From NCBI GenBank assembly GCA_032622095.1, contig CP136067.1, positions 83,292,705 through 83,356,704 on the forward strand: a stretch of 64,000 nt of DNA. Reading direction: 5' to 3'. Shown here one piece after another: positions 25,522-35,965 of the stretch (positions are counted from its first letter, which is position 1; each line of letters opens with the position of its first letter). Under the pieces are notes generated by a model. That model saw only the letters and a list, made by a program, of their open reading frames with translations. It was not told the origin of the DNA and made no database searches. The translations under genes were made by a program, and so were the position numbers. Source of the stretch: Siphonodentalium dalli. Taxonomy: Eukaryota; Mollusca; Scaphopoda; Gadilida; Siphonodentaliidae.

Positions 25522-28235
25522 CAAATACTTTGGGCGAGATCAAAGCTAAGCAGCCCGAAACCGGTTAACAGCTGTAATAACTGATATCCTGGAGTGAGAG
25601 AAAGTCGGCAGTTTGCTAGCAGAATGTATGAGAGATACAGTTGTTTTTGTGGGTCAGAGAAACGGTGGCATGATTGGAATGTATCAAACATGAAAAAAAC
25701 ATGATAGACAATGGTGAAACAATATATACACAAAATCGTTGATAAAACAACGAAGAACATGATTGTAATAAGATGAAGTGTCAATGGGACATGTATGGGT
25801 ACATGTAGAAAGAGTCCAATCATGTAGAAGGTGAGTAGAAACAAATAAAAGAAATCCGTTTTTTTTTTTTTGGAGTGGGTATTTCATAATGTCATGTGGC
25901 GGTACCGATACTGAAATTGAGATTGGTCGCTACCCCAAAGCCAGGGGGGGGGGGGCAACGACCAAACTCAGCTGTATCGACCCCAGAAGATCGGTTGGGT
26001 ACATATTGCTGCATTTATGCGTAAAACGCCACACTGTCATGTCGCTTACACGAAAGGATGAGGGATTTATACATGTGCGGAAAAGCAGAATAGTTATATA
26101 AACGGGTTGCCATATATTGACTGTTTTATTATTGCCGGCATGTCGTTGATAATTATGTCAGAGGTCACGCCCGTGAAACACGTGCCGTTGGACGGGAAAT
26201 TTTCGACAGACACATGGATCGGTATACATTTCATCCGGTTTCTATTTATTATCATTTATATAATTCCATTGCCAATAGTTTAGATTTGTGCATAAATGGG
26301 ATAGTTTTGTGACATGACAGTGCGTGCAAGATGCTGAACGGGGATCATTCACAGTACCGGTACCTACGGAATTATGGAGTTTTGGCTTCAGTTACTGAAT
26401 TTATAGATGTGACTTTTAGTGCTAAGTACTGTGCCAGCAAGGTTTGTTTTCTCTTTGCTAGAGATAGTGTTATCAATTTTGGCGTGATGAAACGCGTTAC
26501 GTGAGTGTCGAAGACAGTTCGAGCTTGGGGTATTTATATTTCTAATATCTATATGGTGATACTGAAAGAGGCGATGATTTGATGAAATAAATAAATTACA
26601 GATACATGCAAATCAGCAAGGTTATTTGTCAAAGCATTTTATATAGACATATAGTCATAGTTTGTTTTTTATTTTTTATTTATTTTTTAAATTGTATTTA
26701 TTTTTTAAATTGTATAGCCCATGATTCAGGGACGCGGCCCCGTGAAAAAAGGAGGGTGTATATATACGAGTGGAACGGGGTATCAGACTGGCTATTTTTT
26801 ATTTTATTTATTTATTTATTTTTTTTTATTTTTTTATTTTTTTTAATTGAAATTGGGCATATCAGTGTTAAAGGTGTCATTCCGGATTTGAAGCATTCAG
26901 TTACATAAACATGCCAAATATAATATACTTTTAATTTATTTGGAAATATATTTTGTGATTATGTTTGTTTTTTATTTTGTTTTTGTTTTTTCAATTGGAG
27001 AACAAAATTTGGTGTTACATATAAGCTAAGTTTCATCATGTACACTTGTAAAATGAATTATGTTTATGATCATTTTTTATGATTGTTAAATCTGGATTCA
27101 TGGAAATATGTCCGGAAAGTGAGAGACACCTTTAAGTAAATTGGAAGTACTCATTGCTGATTGGCTTGCAATTAATTGGTACTTTCACACATATTGATGT
27201 GAGATTTTCAGAGTGATAGTTTGTTCCAATTTTTTGTTTTTTTTTGTTTTTGTTTTTGTTTTTGTTTTTGTTTTTCCACGGTTTCGCATTCTGGATGCAG
27301 GAATTTTTGAGTTGGTATATGGTTCTAGGGTTTAATATGTACATTGTTAGTTTGAAATTACCTTTGTAAAACTTAAGGAATTTGCGAGGCCAAACCAAAT
27401 TTAACTTCACTTAGTAAAGTTCTTAATTTGTTTGAAAAAGTCATGTACATGTGTTATTGATTAGGGTATCATGAATTGATTTAACTGAGTGGTGATGAGC
27501 TTTGATTAGAATGAGTTATTTTCAAGTCTGCATTGTTCCATCAAATTAATCAATTGGATTTTCATCATTTTAAATGAATTAAATTGTTACAAAACAAATA
27601 TATATATATATATATAAATATATATTTTTTATTATTATTTTTGTTTTCTTCTATCCATTCTCAAAGTTGATGAAACTCATCACCAGCCAGATTTACCTTT
27701 GCTCCTTTGTCTCATCTGGTCACAGTTTGGACTGAAGATCTGGAGATTGGATTTTGTAAATTTAAAATTGGAAGTATTTTGCAAAATATTTGCTTGATTG
27801 TTGCAATGAAAAGTGGTGGATTGGATGTACCAAAAGGAACCACCAAAATTCTCTTATGTGTTATGCACCTTGTCTCCAGATCTCCCTTCCGATCTGTTTT
27901 TATACATATAAAGTTTTCATGTCCAGCTGAAAATTGGTAAAAATACATATATTCCGTACCTACATGTATGACAAAAAGGTATCCTGGATTCACATTCTAT
28001 GCTGTTAGTTAAGACATAGATTTAGAAATGTATACTCAGAGTCTCAGTACAACTTAAAGATATGTTCAGGGTTCTAGGTCCAATTTGAATCTGTAGATTT
28101 TATATAAAGTATTTACATGTGGTGAATAGGGTAATGACTTTAACAATGGTTGATGAAATAAGTTGAGGATAGGTATATACTATATAGATGTTGCTAATTC
28201 AGCCTGTAATGAAATATAAATAATGAGTTTAGCAA
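25522..28235. other. hAT interior: LINE 5' region, then AT-rich non-coding DNA
   Basis: 25522-25890 is probably the LINE 5' UTR. It holds a hydrophobic minus frame without motifs and an AGCTAAGCAG word. Beyond it are T-rich runs (26660-26850), a TTTTTG microsatellite (27235-27276) and a TA run (27596-27616). No gene is supported. Confidence 0.45.
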
Positions 28236-28239
28236 ATTT

Positions 28240-29260
28240 GAATCAAGTAACTTGGTTATAGGTAGTTAGCTGCTACTAATTTGGGCCTTGTGGCCCTGAA
28301 CACATATTTAATGCCTTGGCATGTGAACCAAGTAACTTGAAAATAAATAATTAGCTGTTTCTAATTGAGCCCTGTGGCCCTGAACACATATTTAATGCCT
28401 TATCATGTGAACCAAGTAGCTGGACTATAGGTAGTTAGCTGTTGCTAATTTGGGCCTAGTGGCCCTGGACACATATTTAATGCCTTATCATGTGAACCAA
28501 GTAGCTCGACTATAGGTAATTAGCTGTTGCTAATTTGGGCCGTGTGGCCCTGAACACATATTGAATGCCTTATCATGTGAATCAAGTAACTTGACTATAG
28601 ATAATTAGCGGTTTCTAAGTGAGCCCTGTGGCACTGAACACATATTTAATACCTTATCATGTGAATCAAGTAACTTGACTATAGATAATTAGCTGTTTCT
28701 AATTGAGCCCTGTGGCCCTGAACACATATTTAATGCCTTATCATGTGAACCAAGTAGCTTGACTATAGATAATTAGCTGTTGCTAATTTGGGCCTTGTGG
28801 CCCTGAACACATATTTAATGCCTTATCATGTGAATCAAGTAACTTGACTATAGATAATTAGCTGTTGCTAATTTGGGCCTTGTGGCCCTGAACACATATT
28901 TAATGCCTTATCATGTGAAATCAAGTAACTTGACAATAGATAATTAGCTGTTTCTAATTGAGCCCTGTGGCCCTGAACACATATTTAATGCCTTATCATG
29001 TGAACCAAGTAGCTTGACTATAGATAGTTAGCTGTTGCTAATTTGGGCCTTGTGGCCCTGAACACATATTTAGTGCCTTATCATGTGAATCAAGTAACTT
29101 GACTATAGGTAATTAGCTGTTTCTAATTGAGCCTTGTGGCCCTGAACACATATATATTTAATGCCTTATCATGTGAATCAAGTAACTTGTCTATTGGTAA
29201 TTAGCTGTTGCTACATGTAGTTGAGCCTTGTGGCCCTGAACACATAGTTAATGTCTTTCT
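28240..29260 (+). repeat. Satellite of about 85-bp units, roughly 12 copies
   Basis: Each unit carries CTAATT followed by GGGCC or GAGCC, then TGTGGCCCTGAACACATATT, TAATGCCTTATCATGTGAA, CAAGTAACTTGACTATAG and TAATTAGCTGTT. Two unit types mix: GTTGCTAATTTGGGCC and GTTTCTAATTGAGCC. Outer copies are more diverged than inner ones. No open frame runs through it. Confidence 0.9.
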
Positions 29261-29654
29261 TGTGGCATATCAATACAAATTGTTTTTGGTCCATCAAAGA
29301 CTGAGACTCTGTTTCAGTAAACAAGTTTAAAAATAGTCTTTGATTTAATTCATTCCATTGTTTTATCTCAATTAGAATAATAGTGAGGCCCTCTGTCCTG
29401 GACGGGTATTTATTCTGGTGCAGTTTTCAAGGATTAACCATTTCATGTAATGAACTGCACTGGTGTAGATTTAAAGATCATTCTTCCATTCATGCGAGTC
29501 CCTTCCCCACAGGGAGCCCCGCACTCACTCGAGAAAGCACCGGCTTGCAAGGTCAGAGTAAATATTGATTGTCCAATGAATTATTGCATATATGACCCTC
29601 AAGACAAGGCATCAGAAAAAGTTTTTTTGGGGGGGGGGGGGGGGTGAAATTCAA

Positions 29655-29691
<37 letters not shown>

Positions 29692-30680
29692 CAAAAGTCT
29701 CCAAGTTGAGTGACAGTTGAGTCATCAAACGAGTGACAGTTGAGTCATCAAACAGAGGACCACACCAATCCTAATATAGACATTCATGTTACATGTGATG
29801 TTATAAATTTTAAGGCATATTATATAATCATTTGAATAAACATTTGTATAAACATTTGTGGTGGTAACATAGCAAAGATTGTTATATATTAGGACTTGTT
29901 GTCAGTTTTTTAAACAATCTGTTTAAAAGGATGGGAAGGGGAGATAGTTGGTGGTTTATTTGGAGAAGCTTCATATTGCCAGTGAATGTTTGGGCTCTGC
30001 TCAAACTTTTGGTTCTTTTACAAGCATTTTCAGGAAAAGCAGCACAACTATGGGAGCTTTGCCACTCTTTAATATTTCATATAAAGTTTTTCACAGATGG
30101 GCATATCATGGGGTGAAAATATTTAGAATGAGCATTCTCCCGCGCATGCGATTAATAGAATGATAGATAGTAAGATTTTTTCAAATTGGGTTTTTTTGTT
30201 TGTTTTTTTTTATTGGGTCTACATATAGTGCCTGTATACATGTATGACTCTTGCCAGTTACCACCACCTGTTTACATTTGGAATAAATTCATTTAATTGT
30301 GACAGCTCTATAGTATATACATATGCAGATACTCTGCGTGAATTCAAATAATAAAGAAAATTCATTTTTATTATTCGCTCATGATAATTTGTGAGCAATT
30401 CAGCTTTCATATTACTTGAGGGGGGGGGGGGGGGGGTATCAGTTATCTGTTGTGCTTATCATGTTGATTTTTTAGTTATGAGTAACTGATTAAATAATAA
30501 TTATATTATACAAGACATTTAGATGCGGGGTATATATGATGATTGGCTTGGTCGTAATAAAATTATATTAGAACTATGATTTTGGGGACTTTTAACTAGC
30601 GAACTAAACAGATACTGATTTCAGCAATAAGGTACATGTATTTGAATGGTGAGACTTTTATACGTTTGAGATCACAAGGT
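29261..30680. other. hAT interior: non-coding DNA with homopolymer tracts
   Basis: A G-tract at 29629-29644 is followed by a run of about 33 A (29657-29689). Such an A-run could be an old poly-A tail, but no gene body was recognised upstream. Another G-tract of about 18 lies at 30420. Short plus frames here are unsupported. Confidence 0.45.
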
Positions 30681-30689
30681 CGCTTCTTG

Positions 30690-31080
30690 GTTTCAGATAT
30701 TACATTGCAAGATTGAAGTGACGGGGGGAGGGGGGGGGTGGCTACATAAAGAAAATATATATATATCTATATTTGCAACTGGGTTACTCAAGGTTTATAA
30801 AATATGAACGTATACATTTTCATCCCAAGTTTTTTTCAGGGATATTTCAATGTTACATTGTATGAATGAAGGGAGGGGGGGGGGGTGACGGCATAAATTA
30901 TTTTATCTATATTTGCAAATGGATTACTCAAAGTTTATGAGATGTGAACGTATACATTTACATTTCAAGTTTTATTAAAATATCACATTGCAAGAGTGAA
31001 GTGGTGGGAGGGGGGGGGGGGGGGGTGGCCGCATAATTTTTGTCTATATTAGCAATTGTGTTGTTTAAAGTTTATAAAAT
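30690..31080 (+). repeat. Tandem repeat of about 150 bp with G-tracts, three units
   Basis: Units begin near 30700, 30845 and 30995. Each has GAAG or GAAGTG leading into a run of 10 or more G, then GGTGGC or GGTGACGGC, TCTATATTTGCAA, GTTTATAAAATRTGAAC and TACATTT. The G-runs vary in length. Confidence 0.75.
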
Positions 31081-31085
31081 GTGAA

Positions 31086-31580
31086 CTTGTACATATAGTA
31101 GAGTACCTAGAATTGGCAATTTTATGAGATATTAGTTCAGATTTATGAGATATGGTTTTATACATTTAGTAAAGTACCTGGAATTGGTAATTTATGAAGT
31201 ATTAGTTCAATATTTACTTCAGAAATTATGAAATGTGAGCTTATACATTTAGAAAAGTACCTAGAATTGACAATTTTATGAGATAATAGTTCAGATTTAT
31301 GAAATATGGTTTTATACATTTAGTGAAGTACCTGGAATGGGTAATTTATGAAATATTAGATCAATATTTAATTAAAAATTTATGAAATGTGAGCTTATAC
31401 ATTTAATAGAGTACCTAGAATTGACAATTTTATGAGATATTAGTTCAGATTTATGAAATATGTTTTTATACATTTAGTAAAGTACCTGAAATGGATAATT
31501 TATGAAATATTAGTTCAATATTTACTTCAAAATTTATTAAATGTGAACTTATACATTTAGTAGAGTACCTAGAATTTGTG
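31086..31580 (+). repeat. Tandem repeat of about 145-160 bp, about three units
   Basis: Repeated modules: TTATACATTTAGTAGAGTAC, CTAGAATTGACAATTTTATG, GATATTAGTTCAGATTTATG and GTACCTGGAATGGGTAATTT. Each unit is itself a pair of diverged half-units. It lies just 3' of the ORF1-like gene and may belong to that element. Confidence 0.75.
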
Positions 31581-31661
31581 GTAAGCATTTTTGACAGTCA
31601 GGACCTGCAACAAAAGGGTTACTATAATATACAATATTGTTCATTTGATGAAAAGTCAGAT

Positions 31662-33050
31662 TTAACTAATTGCCTTGGCTTCTCCAATCGACTTTAGTGA
31701 GAGTTTAGTCCCACTTGCACTCTTCTTGTAGAATATTCTTCCATCGAAGGTCCAATAAGAGTCAATTTTGCCATTTTTCTTTAGGTCTGATAGTTCTTTA
31801 ACAATTGCTTGTCGTGATTCAGTTAAGCTCTCAGTTATTATTACCGAACTTCTTCCTTTCAGGCCTTTCTTGTTCATGTATACATCAAATTTGGTTGTCC
31901 AAAGATTGAACCGAACAATAATTTGTACGGTTCTCTTAGATGTACTAGAATGGGCTGTAGGTGGGTTCCCATATCTGTTTGGACGTACACGAATTCCACC
32001 TAGAGGGTGGGCTCTACTAATTTCATTCCTCTTCAGATCTGAATTTAAGAGCTTTAAGTCATTCACAGTCCCTATTATGAGACCAATCCAGTCAAACTTC
32101 TTGAAAGCACTCTGAGTCAGATTATCTGGAATTTCTACATTGTGGAAAACAAGGCAGTTTCGTCGACTGTACTGTTCTGATCCTTCAAAGAGATCATTAG
32201 CATGGCTGATGGCCTTGTTGAATTTAGTGTCAACTAGCTTTTCAATTTCAACCAGATTTGTTCCTTGTGTCTTTTTCTGTATTTCCAGGGTGTTCCCTTG
32301 TACTTTATTTCTCAAATCTTTGTTTTCTTCTTTGAGTTTGTTTACTTCTTCCTTCAAGTATATTATCTCATTTTTTATAACATTTACATCATTTTTTACA
32401 TCTTCTACTTCATGTTTTGTGTCAATCAAGGTTTTCTTGATGGACTCTTCAATGTGTGTATTTAAATTGGTGAACATTTTTGTCATATTAGAAATTTCTT
32501 TACTGATTGAGGAAAACTCTTCTTTGATGGATATTTTAATTTGGTCTTTAATGGATTTGTCTATATGCTCTTCCATGGATTCATCCAGCGTTATCTTTCT
32601 TCTTGTCATTCTATTTGGGGATTCATCATCGTTTCTCTTTCTTACCAGTTTTCGTTGTCTCAGAGATTGGAGACGCTGTGCTGTTACATCTAAATTTTGA
32701 AGAAAAGATGATGGAGATCCAATTGGAGAGTTTACTGGTGTGAAAATTGGAGTGCTAGTTTGGCTCAGGGGAAGATATGTTTCATCTGCCACACTGTTAA
32801 TAACCTCCATTATAGTGTCCTGTGTTTGGTCATTTTGTTCTTCAACTATTAATTTGGGACTGTCACAATCAGGATCAGTATTGTCATTTTGTGGCACATC
32901 TGCAGTTTCTTTGTTTGTACATGTAGGTAATGAATTTGATACCTGGATCATGCTGTTTTCCTCTTCTTCTGTGGTCATGTTGTCGGAAGACGAAACTTTA
33001 CATTCAGAACCAGATTTATAGCTTTCGCTTGTGTCACCAACGTCCGCCAT
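31662..33050 (-). CDS. LINE ORF1-like RNA-binding coiled-coil protein, intact
   Basis: An uninterrupted 462-codon frame from an ATG (MADVGDTSES). The first 110 residues are acidic and Ser/Thr-rich. A basic patch follows (LRQRKLVRKRNDDE and MTRRK, about 128-152), then a long Lys/Glu-rich heptad region (about 155-265, including IIYLKEEVNKLKEENKDLRN) predicted to be coiled coil. The next part has YSRRNCLVFHNVEI (about residue 300) and SRAHPLGG, and the last 100 residues contain RTVQIIVRFN and a WTFDGRIFYK end. Coiled coil, RRM-like, then C-terminal domain is the layout of L1-type ORF1p (Transposase_22), which chaperones LINE RNA. No ORF2 adjoins it: the nearest lies 6 kb downstream on the same strand with satellites between. 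It could be part of a separate element or a stand-alone domesticated copy. Frames on the opposite strand are shadows. Confidence 0.75.
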   Translation of the reverse strand: MADVGDTSESYKSGSECKVSSSDNMTTEEEENSMIQVSNSLPTCTNKETADVPQNDNTDPDCDSPKLIVEEQNDQTQDTIMEVINSVADETYLPLSQTSTPIFTPVNSPIGSPSSFLQNLDVTAQRLQSLRQRKLVRKRNDDESPNRMTRRKITLDESMEEHIDKSIKDQIKISIKEEFSSISKEISNMTKMFTNLNTHIEESIKKTLIDTKHEVEDVKNDVNVIKNEIIYLKEEVNKLKEENKDLRNKVQGNTLEIQKKTQGTNLVEIEKLVDTKFNKAISHANDLFEGSEQYSRRNCLVFHNVEIPDNLTQSAFKKFDWIGLIIGTVNDLKLLNSDLKRNEISRAHPLGGIRVRPNRYGNPPTAHSSTSKRTVQIIVRFNLWTTKFDVYMNKKGLKGRSSVIITESLTESRQAIVKELSDLKKNGKIDSYWTFDGRIFYKKSASGTKLSLKSIGEAKAIS

Positions 33051-33360
33051 TTTGTTACTATTTTTAGAAAATAAATTAGTAGCTCTGTTTAAAGTCTTTA
33101 AATCATCATTTGCTAGCTGATATTTAGCTTTGTACTAACATTCGTCGATTATTCTGACATTAATATATTACTGTGCACGATTATTTCATTTTGAAGCCGC
33201 TCCTATTCTCCAATAAAACGGAAAATTCTTCACCGAAATTTACTCTGTTCTTCTCGGTTCCGCCATTTTGTTTTCCATACATGATTACACGGCTTGTTGA
33301 GGGGGGGGGGGTCGCATCGGGGGACACGAGCCTCTACCGGGGCATACCACACAGTATGTA

Positions 33361-33516
33361 GTTTCATGGATACATGTTCTAAATTAAAACTTCAAAGATG
33401 GAGTCATGAAACCCTCTCACTATAGAAGTCACACAATGTTTCATGGATACATGTTCTAAATTAAAACTTCAAAGATGGAGTCATGAAACCCTCTCACTAT
33501 AGAAGTCACACAATGT
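33361..33516 (+). repeat. Perfect or near-perfect tandem duplication of about 77 bp
   Basis: The block GTTTCATGGATACATGTTCT through AAGTCACACAATG occurs twice in direct succession (first copy from about 33360, second from about 33438). The near identity suggests a recent duplication. C-tracts follow at 33601. Confidence 0.85.
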
Positions 33517-33717
33517 TTTGATAGTCTAAATGTGGTTTGATTTAAAACAACTCACAAGTTGTGGGTCACAATAGAATTAATATGAACAATGTTTTGATAG
33601 CCCCCCCCCCCCCCATAATGAGATGGTCTCATCATTTGTTGTTACAAGTTTGTATATAACTGCATCACTGACTATCAAGCAATCGTTATCTCTTTGCCTC
33701 TATTAGAGTCATTAGCG

Positions 33718-33864
33718 ATGCCTTCTCAAAGTTTTTCATTCATGAGGCAACATTTTACCTTGCCCAATGATATTTCTGACAAATTCAAAGCTACATGTAA
33801 ACATTGGCCAACACTGATTTCGGGTTCAGCAAAAGCAACTTCAAATTTCATCACACATCTAAAG
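33718..33864 (+). pseudogene. hAT transposase relic, BED-finger exon
   Basis: From an ATG (MPSQSFSFMRQHF) the frame runs 49 codons to a clean donor (AAG|GTAAGT at 33865). It contains KFKATCKHWPTLISGS and THLK. Spliced to the acceptor at 35274, the residues continue RKH, giving the H-x4-H end of a BED zinc finger (DNA-binding module of hAT transposases). The second zinc cysteine is replaced: the site reads C-K-H-W where C-x2-C is expected. The finger is therefore probably non-functional. It lies near the right end of the hAT element. Confidence 0.7.
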
Positions 33865-34209
33865 GTAAGTCATGTTGAATTTTATTTTATATTATTTATA
33901 TATGTTATTGTTATTATTATATGTATATGTTTTAATACACCTACAATAATGTGTATATCATCATGACAATATGTACATAATTTGCTGAGTAATACTTTCA
34001 CTAGTAACCGTGTTAGTAAACCCCCTGGAATCGGATGACTCAATATTATAAGGCCTTCCGTCGCTCGTTGAACTGGAACTAAAAGGCCCAACATTAAGCT
34101 CAGTATTATGACAGTCACTCACGATCTCGCGATTGATTTTGTGCACTGGCTGCAAATAACTTGGATAAAAATATTCAGCCGACGGATCTAATTGCCGACA
34201 TTTAAGATG
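33865..34209. other. hAT intron sequence upstream of an inserted fragment
   Basis: AT-rich intron beginning with a consensus donor and containing short TA/TG runs. Nothing else is seen. Confidence 0.4.
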
Positions 34210-34215
34210 ACCTAG

Positions 34216-34668
34216 TCATTTTTTAAGCATGTCGGGGCATGCCGAAGACGATTCAGGATGGGAAACTTTCTCTTTCCGTTGACGATAACAAGTAGCGCAA
34301 AAATGTTCAACCATTCTAGCTTGCCCACGAATTTCAATCTGATGTGGAGCGGATTGAAAACACCGATTCCGTTGATACAACGGGCAGTACCACGACATGG
34401 CATTGCCGTTTGAATGTTGACCAGCTGTGACTTTAGGGGAAAAGGTACTTGTAACTTTGGTACGAACATGCCGCGACAAAATTGGCAATTCAATTATACC
34501 AGGGTCATCACTCCACACATTCTTCCCCAACTCAATGCGCCGCAACCAATCGGCATAAAATGTTAAGAGAGCCTTCCACTCATAAATGGTGTAATAATAT
34601 GCCATTTTCTTTAGCAAGGTCATTCGACCAATGCTCTCGACATTCGTAAACTTTGTGCGTTCCCGCAT
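34216..34668 (-). pseudogene. Zinc-binding Gag-like fragment of a mobile element
   Basis: A 150-codon minus frame, antisense within the hAT intron. The C-terminal half carries SWYCPLYQRNRCF, then HFCATCYRQRKEK and SHPESSSACP. The spacing C-x5-N-x-C ... H-x-C-x2-C ... H-x5-C resembles the zinc-binding region of invertebrate retroelement Gag-like proteins (DIRS-type elements have similar motifs). The N-terminal part is helical with a YEWKALLTFYADWLRR segment. An overlapping frame upstream (about 34665-34705) may be a frameshifted extension. The rest of any element (RT, recombinase) is absent. Family assignment is tentative. Confidence 0.45.
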
Positions 34669-34669
34669 A

Positions 34670-35273
34670 GAATCTTCAAGAAAGGCCGGATGTCGTCGTG
34701 CATGACGTTATATACTACGCTATAGTCTGCATCTATAAAGTGAGATATGCTCAATGCAGATTCCCTTATCCGCAATTATCCTGTTTGACTAAGTCAAACA
34801 AATACAATTAATACAAGTACATGTATTGGATTTAAAAAAAAAAAAAATTCCTAAACATTATTGTTGTTTCTGAACATTCCCGGAATATATCTTTAAAAGT
34901 AATACATTCATTTTAAAACAATAATTGTTTTATAACATTAATAATAAATGCATTTTGTCTTCATAACAAAACCTAATTTAATCTATTTGTTTTGAGCTTA
35001 ACTGTATTCACCTCCATATCTGGTCAGTGTTGTGCACTTAATCTGTGTTGCTGTCCTAATTATATGACTCCACTGCAGTATTTTATCAATGCGTTAATCC
35101 CCTAACAAAGGCAGCATTAGGTGCACCTGTGGCCTGTTTTACTTCATAATCCTGATTATGTCATTGTGTGTGATTTACAACCCTAGCTGGCTTGATTGTT
35201 TTAATCCCTGCTATTAGTATGTAGGCAAATTATACATAATGATGTATCTTAATGTTAATTATTTTTGTTTCAG
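34670..35273. other. hAT intron sequence, AT-rich
   Basis: No gene. A TATAAAG word upstream of the Gag-like frame (34735) might be its old promoter. The stretch ends in a polypyrimidine/CAG acceptor (TTTTTGTTTCAG) at 35273. Confidence 0.45.
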
Positions 35274-35449
35274 CGGAAACATAGGGATCAATATGAGCGC
35301 CCTCTTCATACTGGCGACTTAATTGTACAAACTTTCCTGGGTTAAGCCTGCTAGCTGCAAAGCACCTCTGTGTCCCTGCCTCATCGGCACCCGTTGAGCG
35401 GCTCTTCAGTATTGCAGGCCAGACCCGACAGGTGTCGAATGACAGATGA
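35274..35449 (+). pseudogene. hAT transposase relic, C-terminal dimerisation motif
   Basis: The exon starts RKHRDQYE, completing the BED finger from 33864, but that frame stops at 35343. In another frame, from about 35351 to the TGA at 35447, the DNA reads LCVPASSAPVERLFSIAG, the highly conserved core of the hAT C-terminal dimerisation domain. The catalytic middle of the protein is absent and the two ends are joined out of frame. This indicates an internal deletion, as in non-autonomous hAT derivatives. A plain minus-strand frame over the same bases is a shadow. Confidence 0.8.
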
Positions 35450-35639
35450 CACATTCGAAAGAATGATGATGGTCAGTTGTAACCAGCACATCAAATGAAC
35501 AATTTGTGCTCGACATGTAGTTGTTGTTTTATTGTTTTGTTTACATTGTTTCACTGTGTTACATTAATTTGCTTTTATATTTTATGTATATCAATAAAGT
35601 TCATCAAACACAAATGACTTTCCTCCTTGAAGCTCTTCC

Positions 35640-35796
35640 GATTTTCATTAACCAAAAGTAATTGTAATTGAACCAATGTAATTGTAATTGTAATTAATTA
35701 CATTGCATTTCCAATGTAATTGTAATTGTAATTGACATATTTAAATGTAATTGTAATTGTAATTAATTACATTGCAATGTAATTGACCCAACCCTG
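35640..35796. repeat. hAT right terminus and TAATTG-rich subterminal repeats
   Basis: Multiple TGTAATTGTAATTG and TAATTAATTACATTG words lead to the terminal CCCAACCCTG, mirroring the left end. Confidence 0.8.
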
Positions 35797-35804
35797 GCCT
35801 GTAT
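35797..35804. repeat. Right 8-bp target site duplication of the hAT element
   Basis: GCCTGTAT follows the terminal CCCTG directly and equals the octamer at 21419-21426. Confidence 0.85.
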
Positions 35805-35903
35805 ATTATAATGTATGGTTCGTTTGGCATGTGTTCCTTTGTTTTCAAGTGTAGATATATTACATATGTATCTTTGTGAGCTCTTCGTTAATGGAGGAAG
35901 TAA

Positions 35904-35906
<3 letters not shown>

Positions 35907-35964
<58 letters not shown>
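35907..35964. repeat. TA microsatellite
   Basis: An uninterrupted run of about 29 TA units, ending exactly where the Helitron-like element starts. TA-rich DNA is a typical Helitron target. Confidence 0.95.

Positions 35965-35965
<1 letters not shown>

Larger units (their letters stand above)
21427..35796. mobile_element. Large hAT-type DNA transposon (composite, 14.4 kb)
   Basis: The left end begins CAGGGTTGGG at 21427, and the right end closes with the exact reverse complement CCCAACCCTG at 35796. The identical octamer GCCTGTAT flanks both ends (21419-21426 and 35797-35804). An 8-bp target duplication with CAG/CTG termini is diagnostic of the hAT superfamily. Both subterminal regions carry TAATTGTAATTG-type repeats on either strand. 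Inside, near the right end, are a BED-finger exon and a hAT C-terminal dimerisation motif on the plus strand. The element has swollen by nested insertions: a LINE ORF2, an ORF1-like gene, a Gag-like fragment and satellites. It is presumably immobile now because the transposase is gutted. Confidence 0.85.

Noticed and set aside
25521-25844. 107-codon hydrophobic minus frame upstream of ORF2, as a LINE ORF1
   Set aside because: It lacks ORF1 features (coiled coil, RRM or zinc knuckle) and overlaps a competing frame; probably 5' UTR sequence.
28240-29260. CRISPR-like array
   Set aside because: Units are contiguous tandem repeats without unique spacers, and the DNA is eukaryotic.
32140-32700. 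186-codon plus-strand frame
   Set aside because: Antisense shadow of the coiled-coil region of the ORF1-like gene: AT-rich, Phe/Ser/Ile-rich, no domain.
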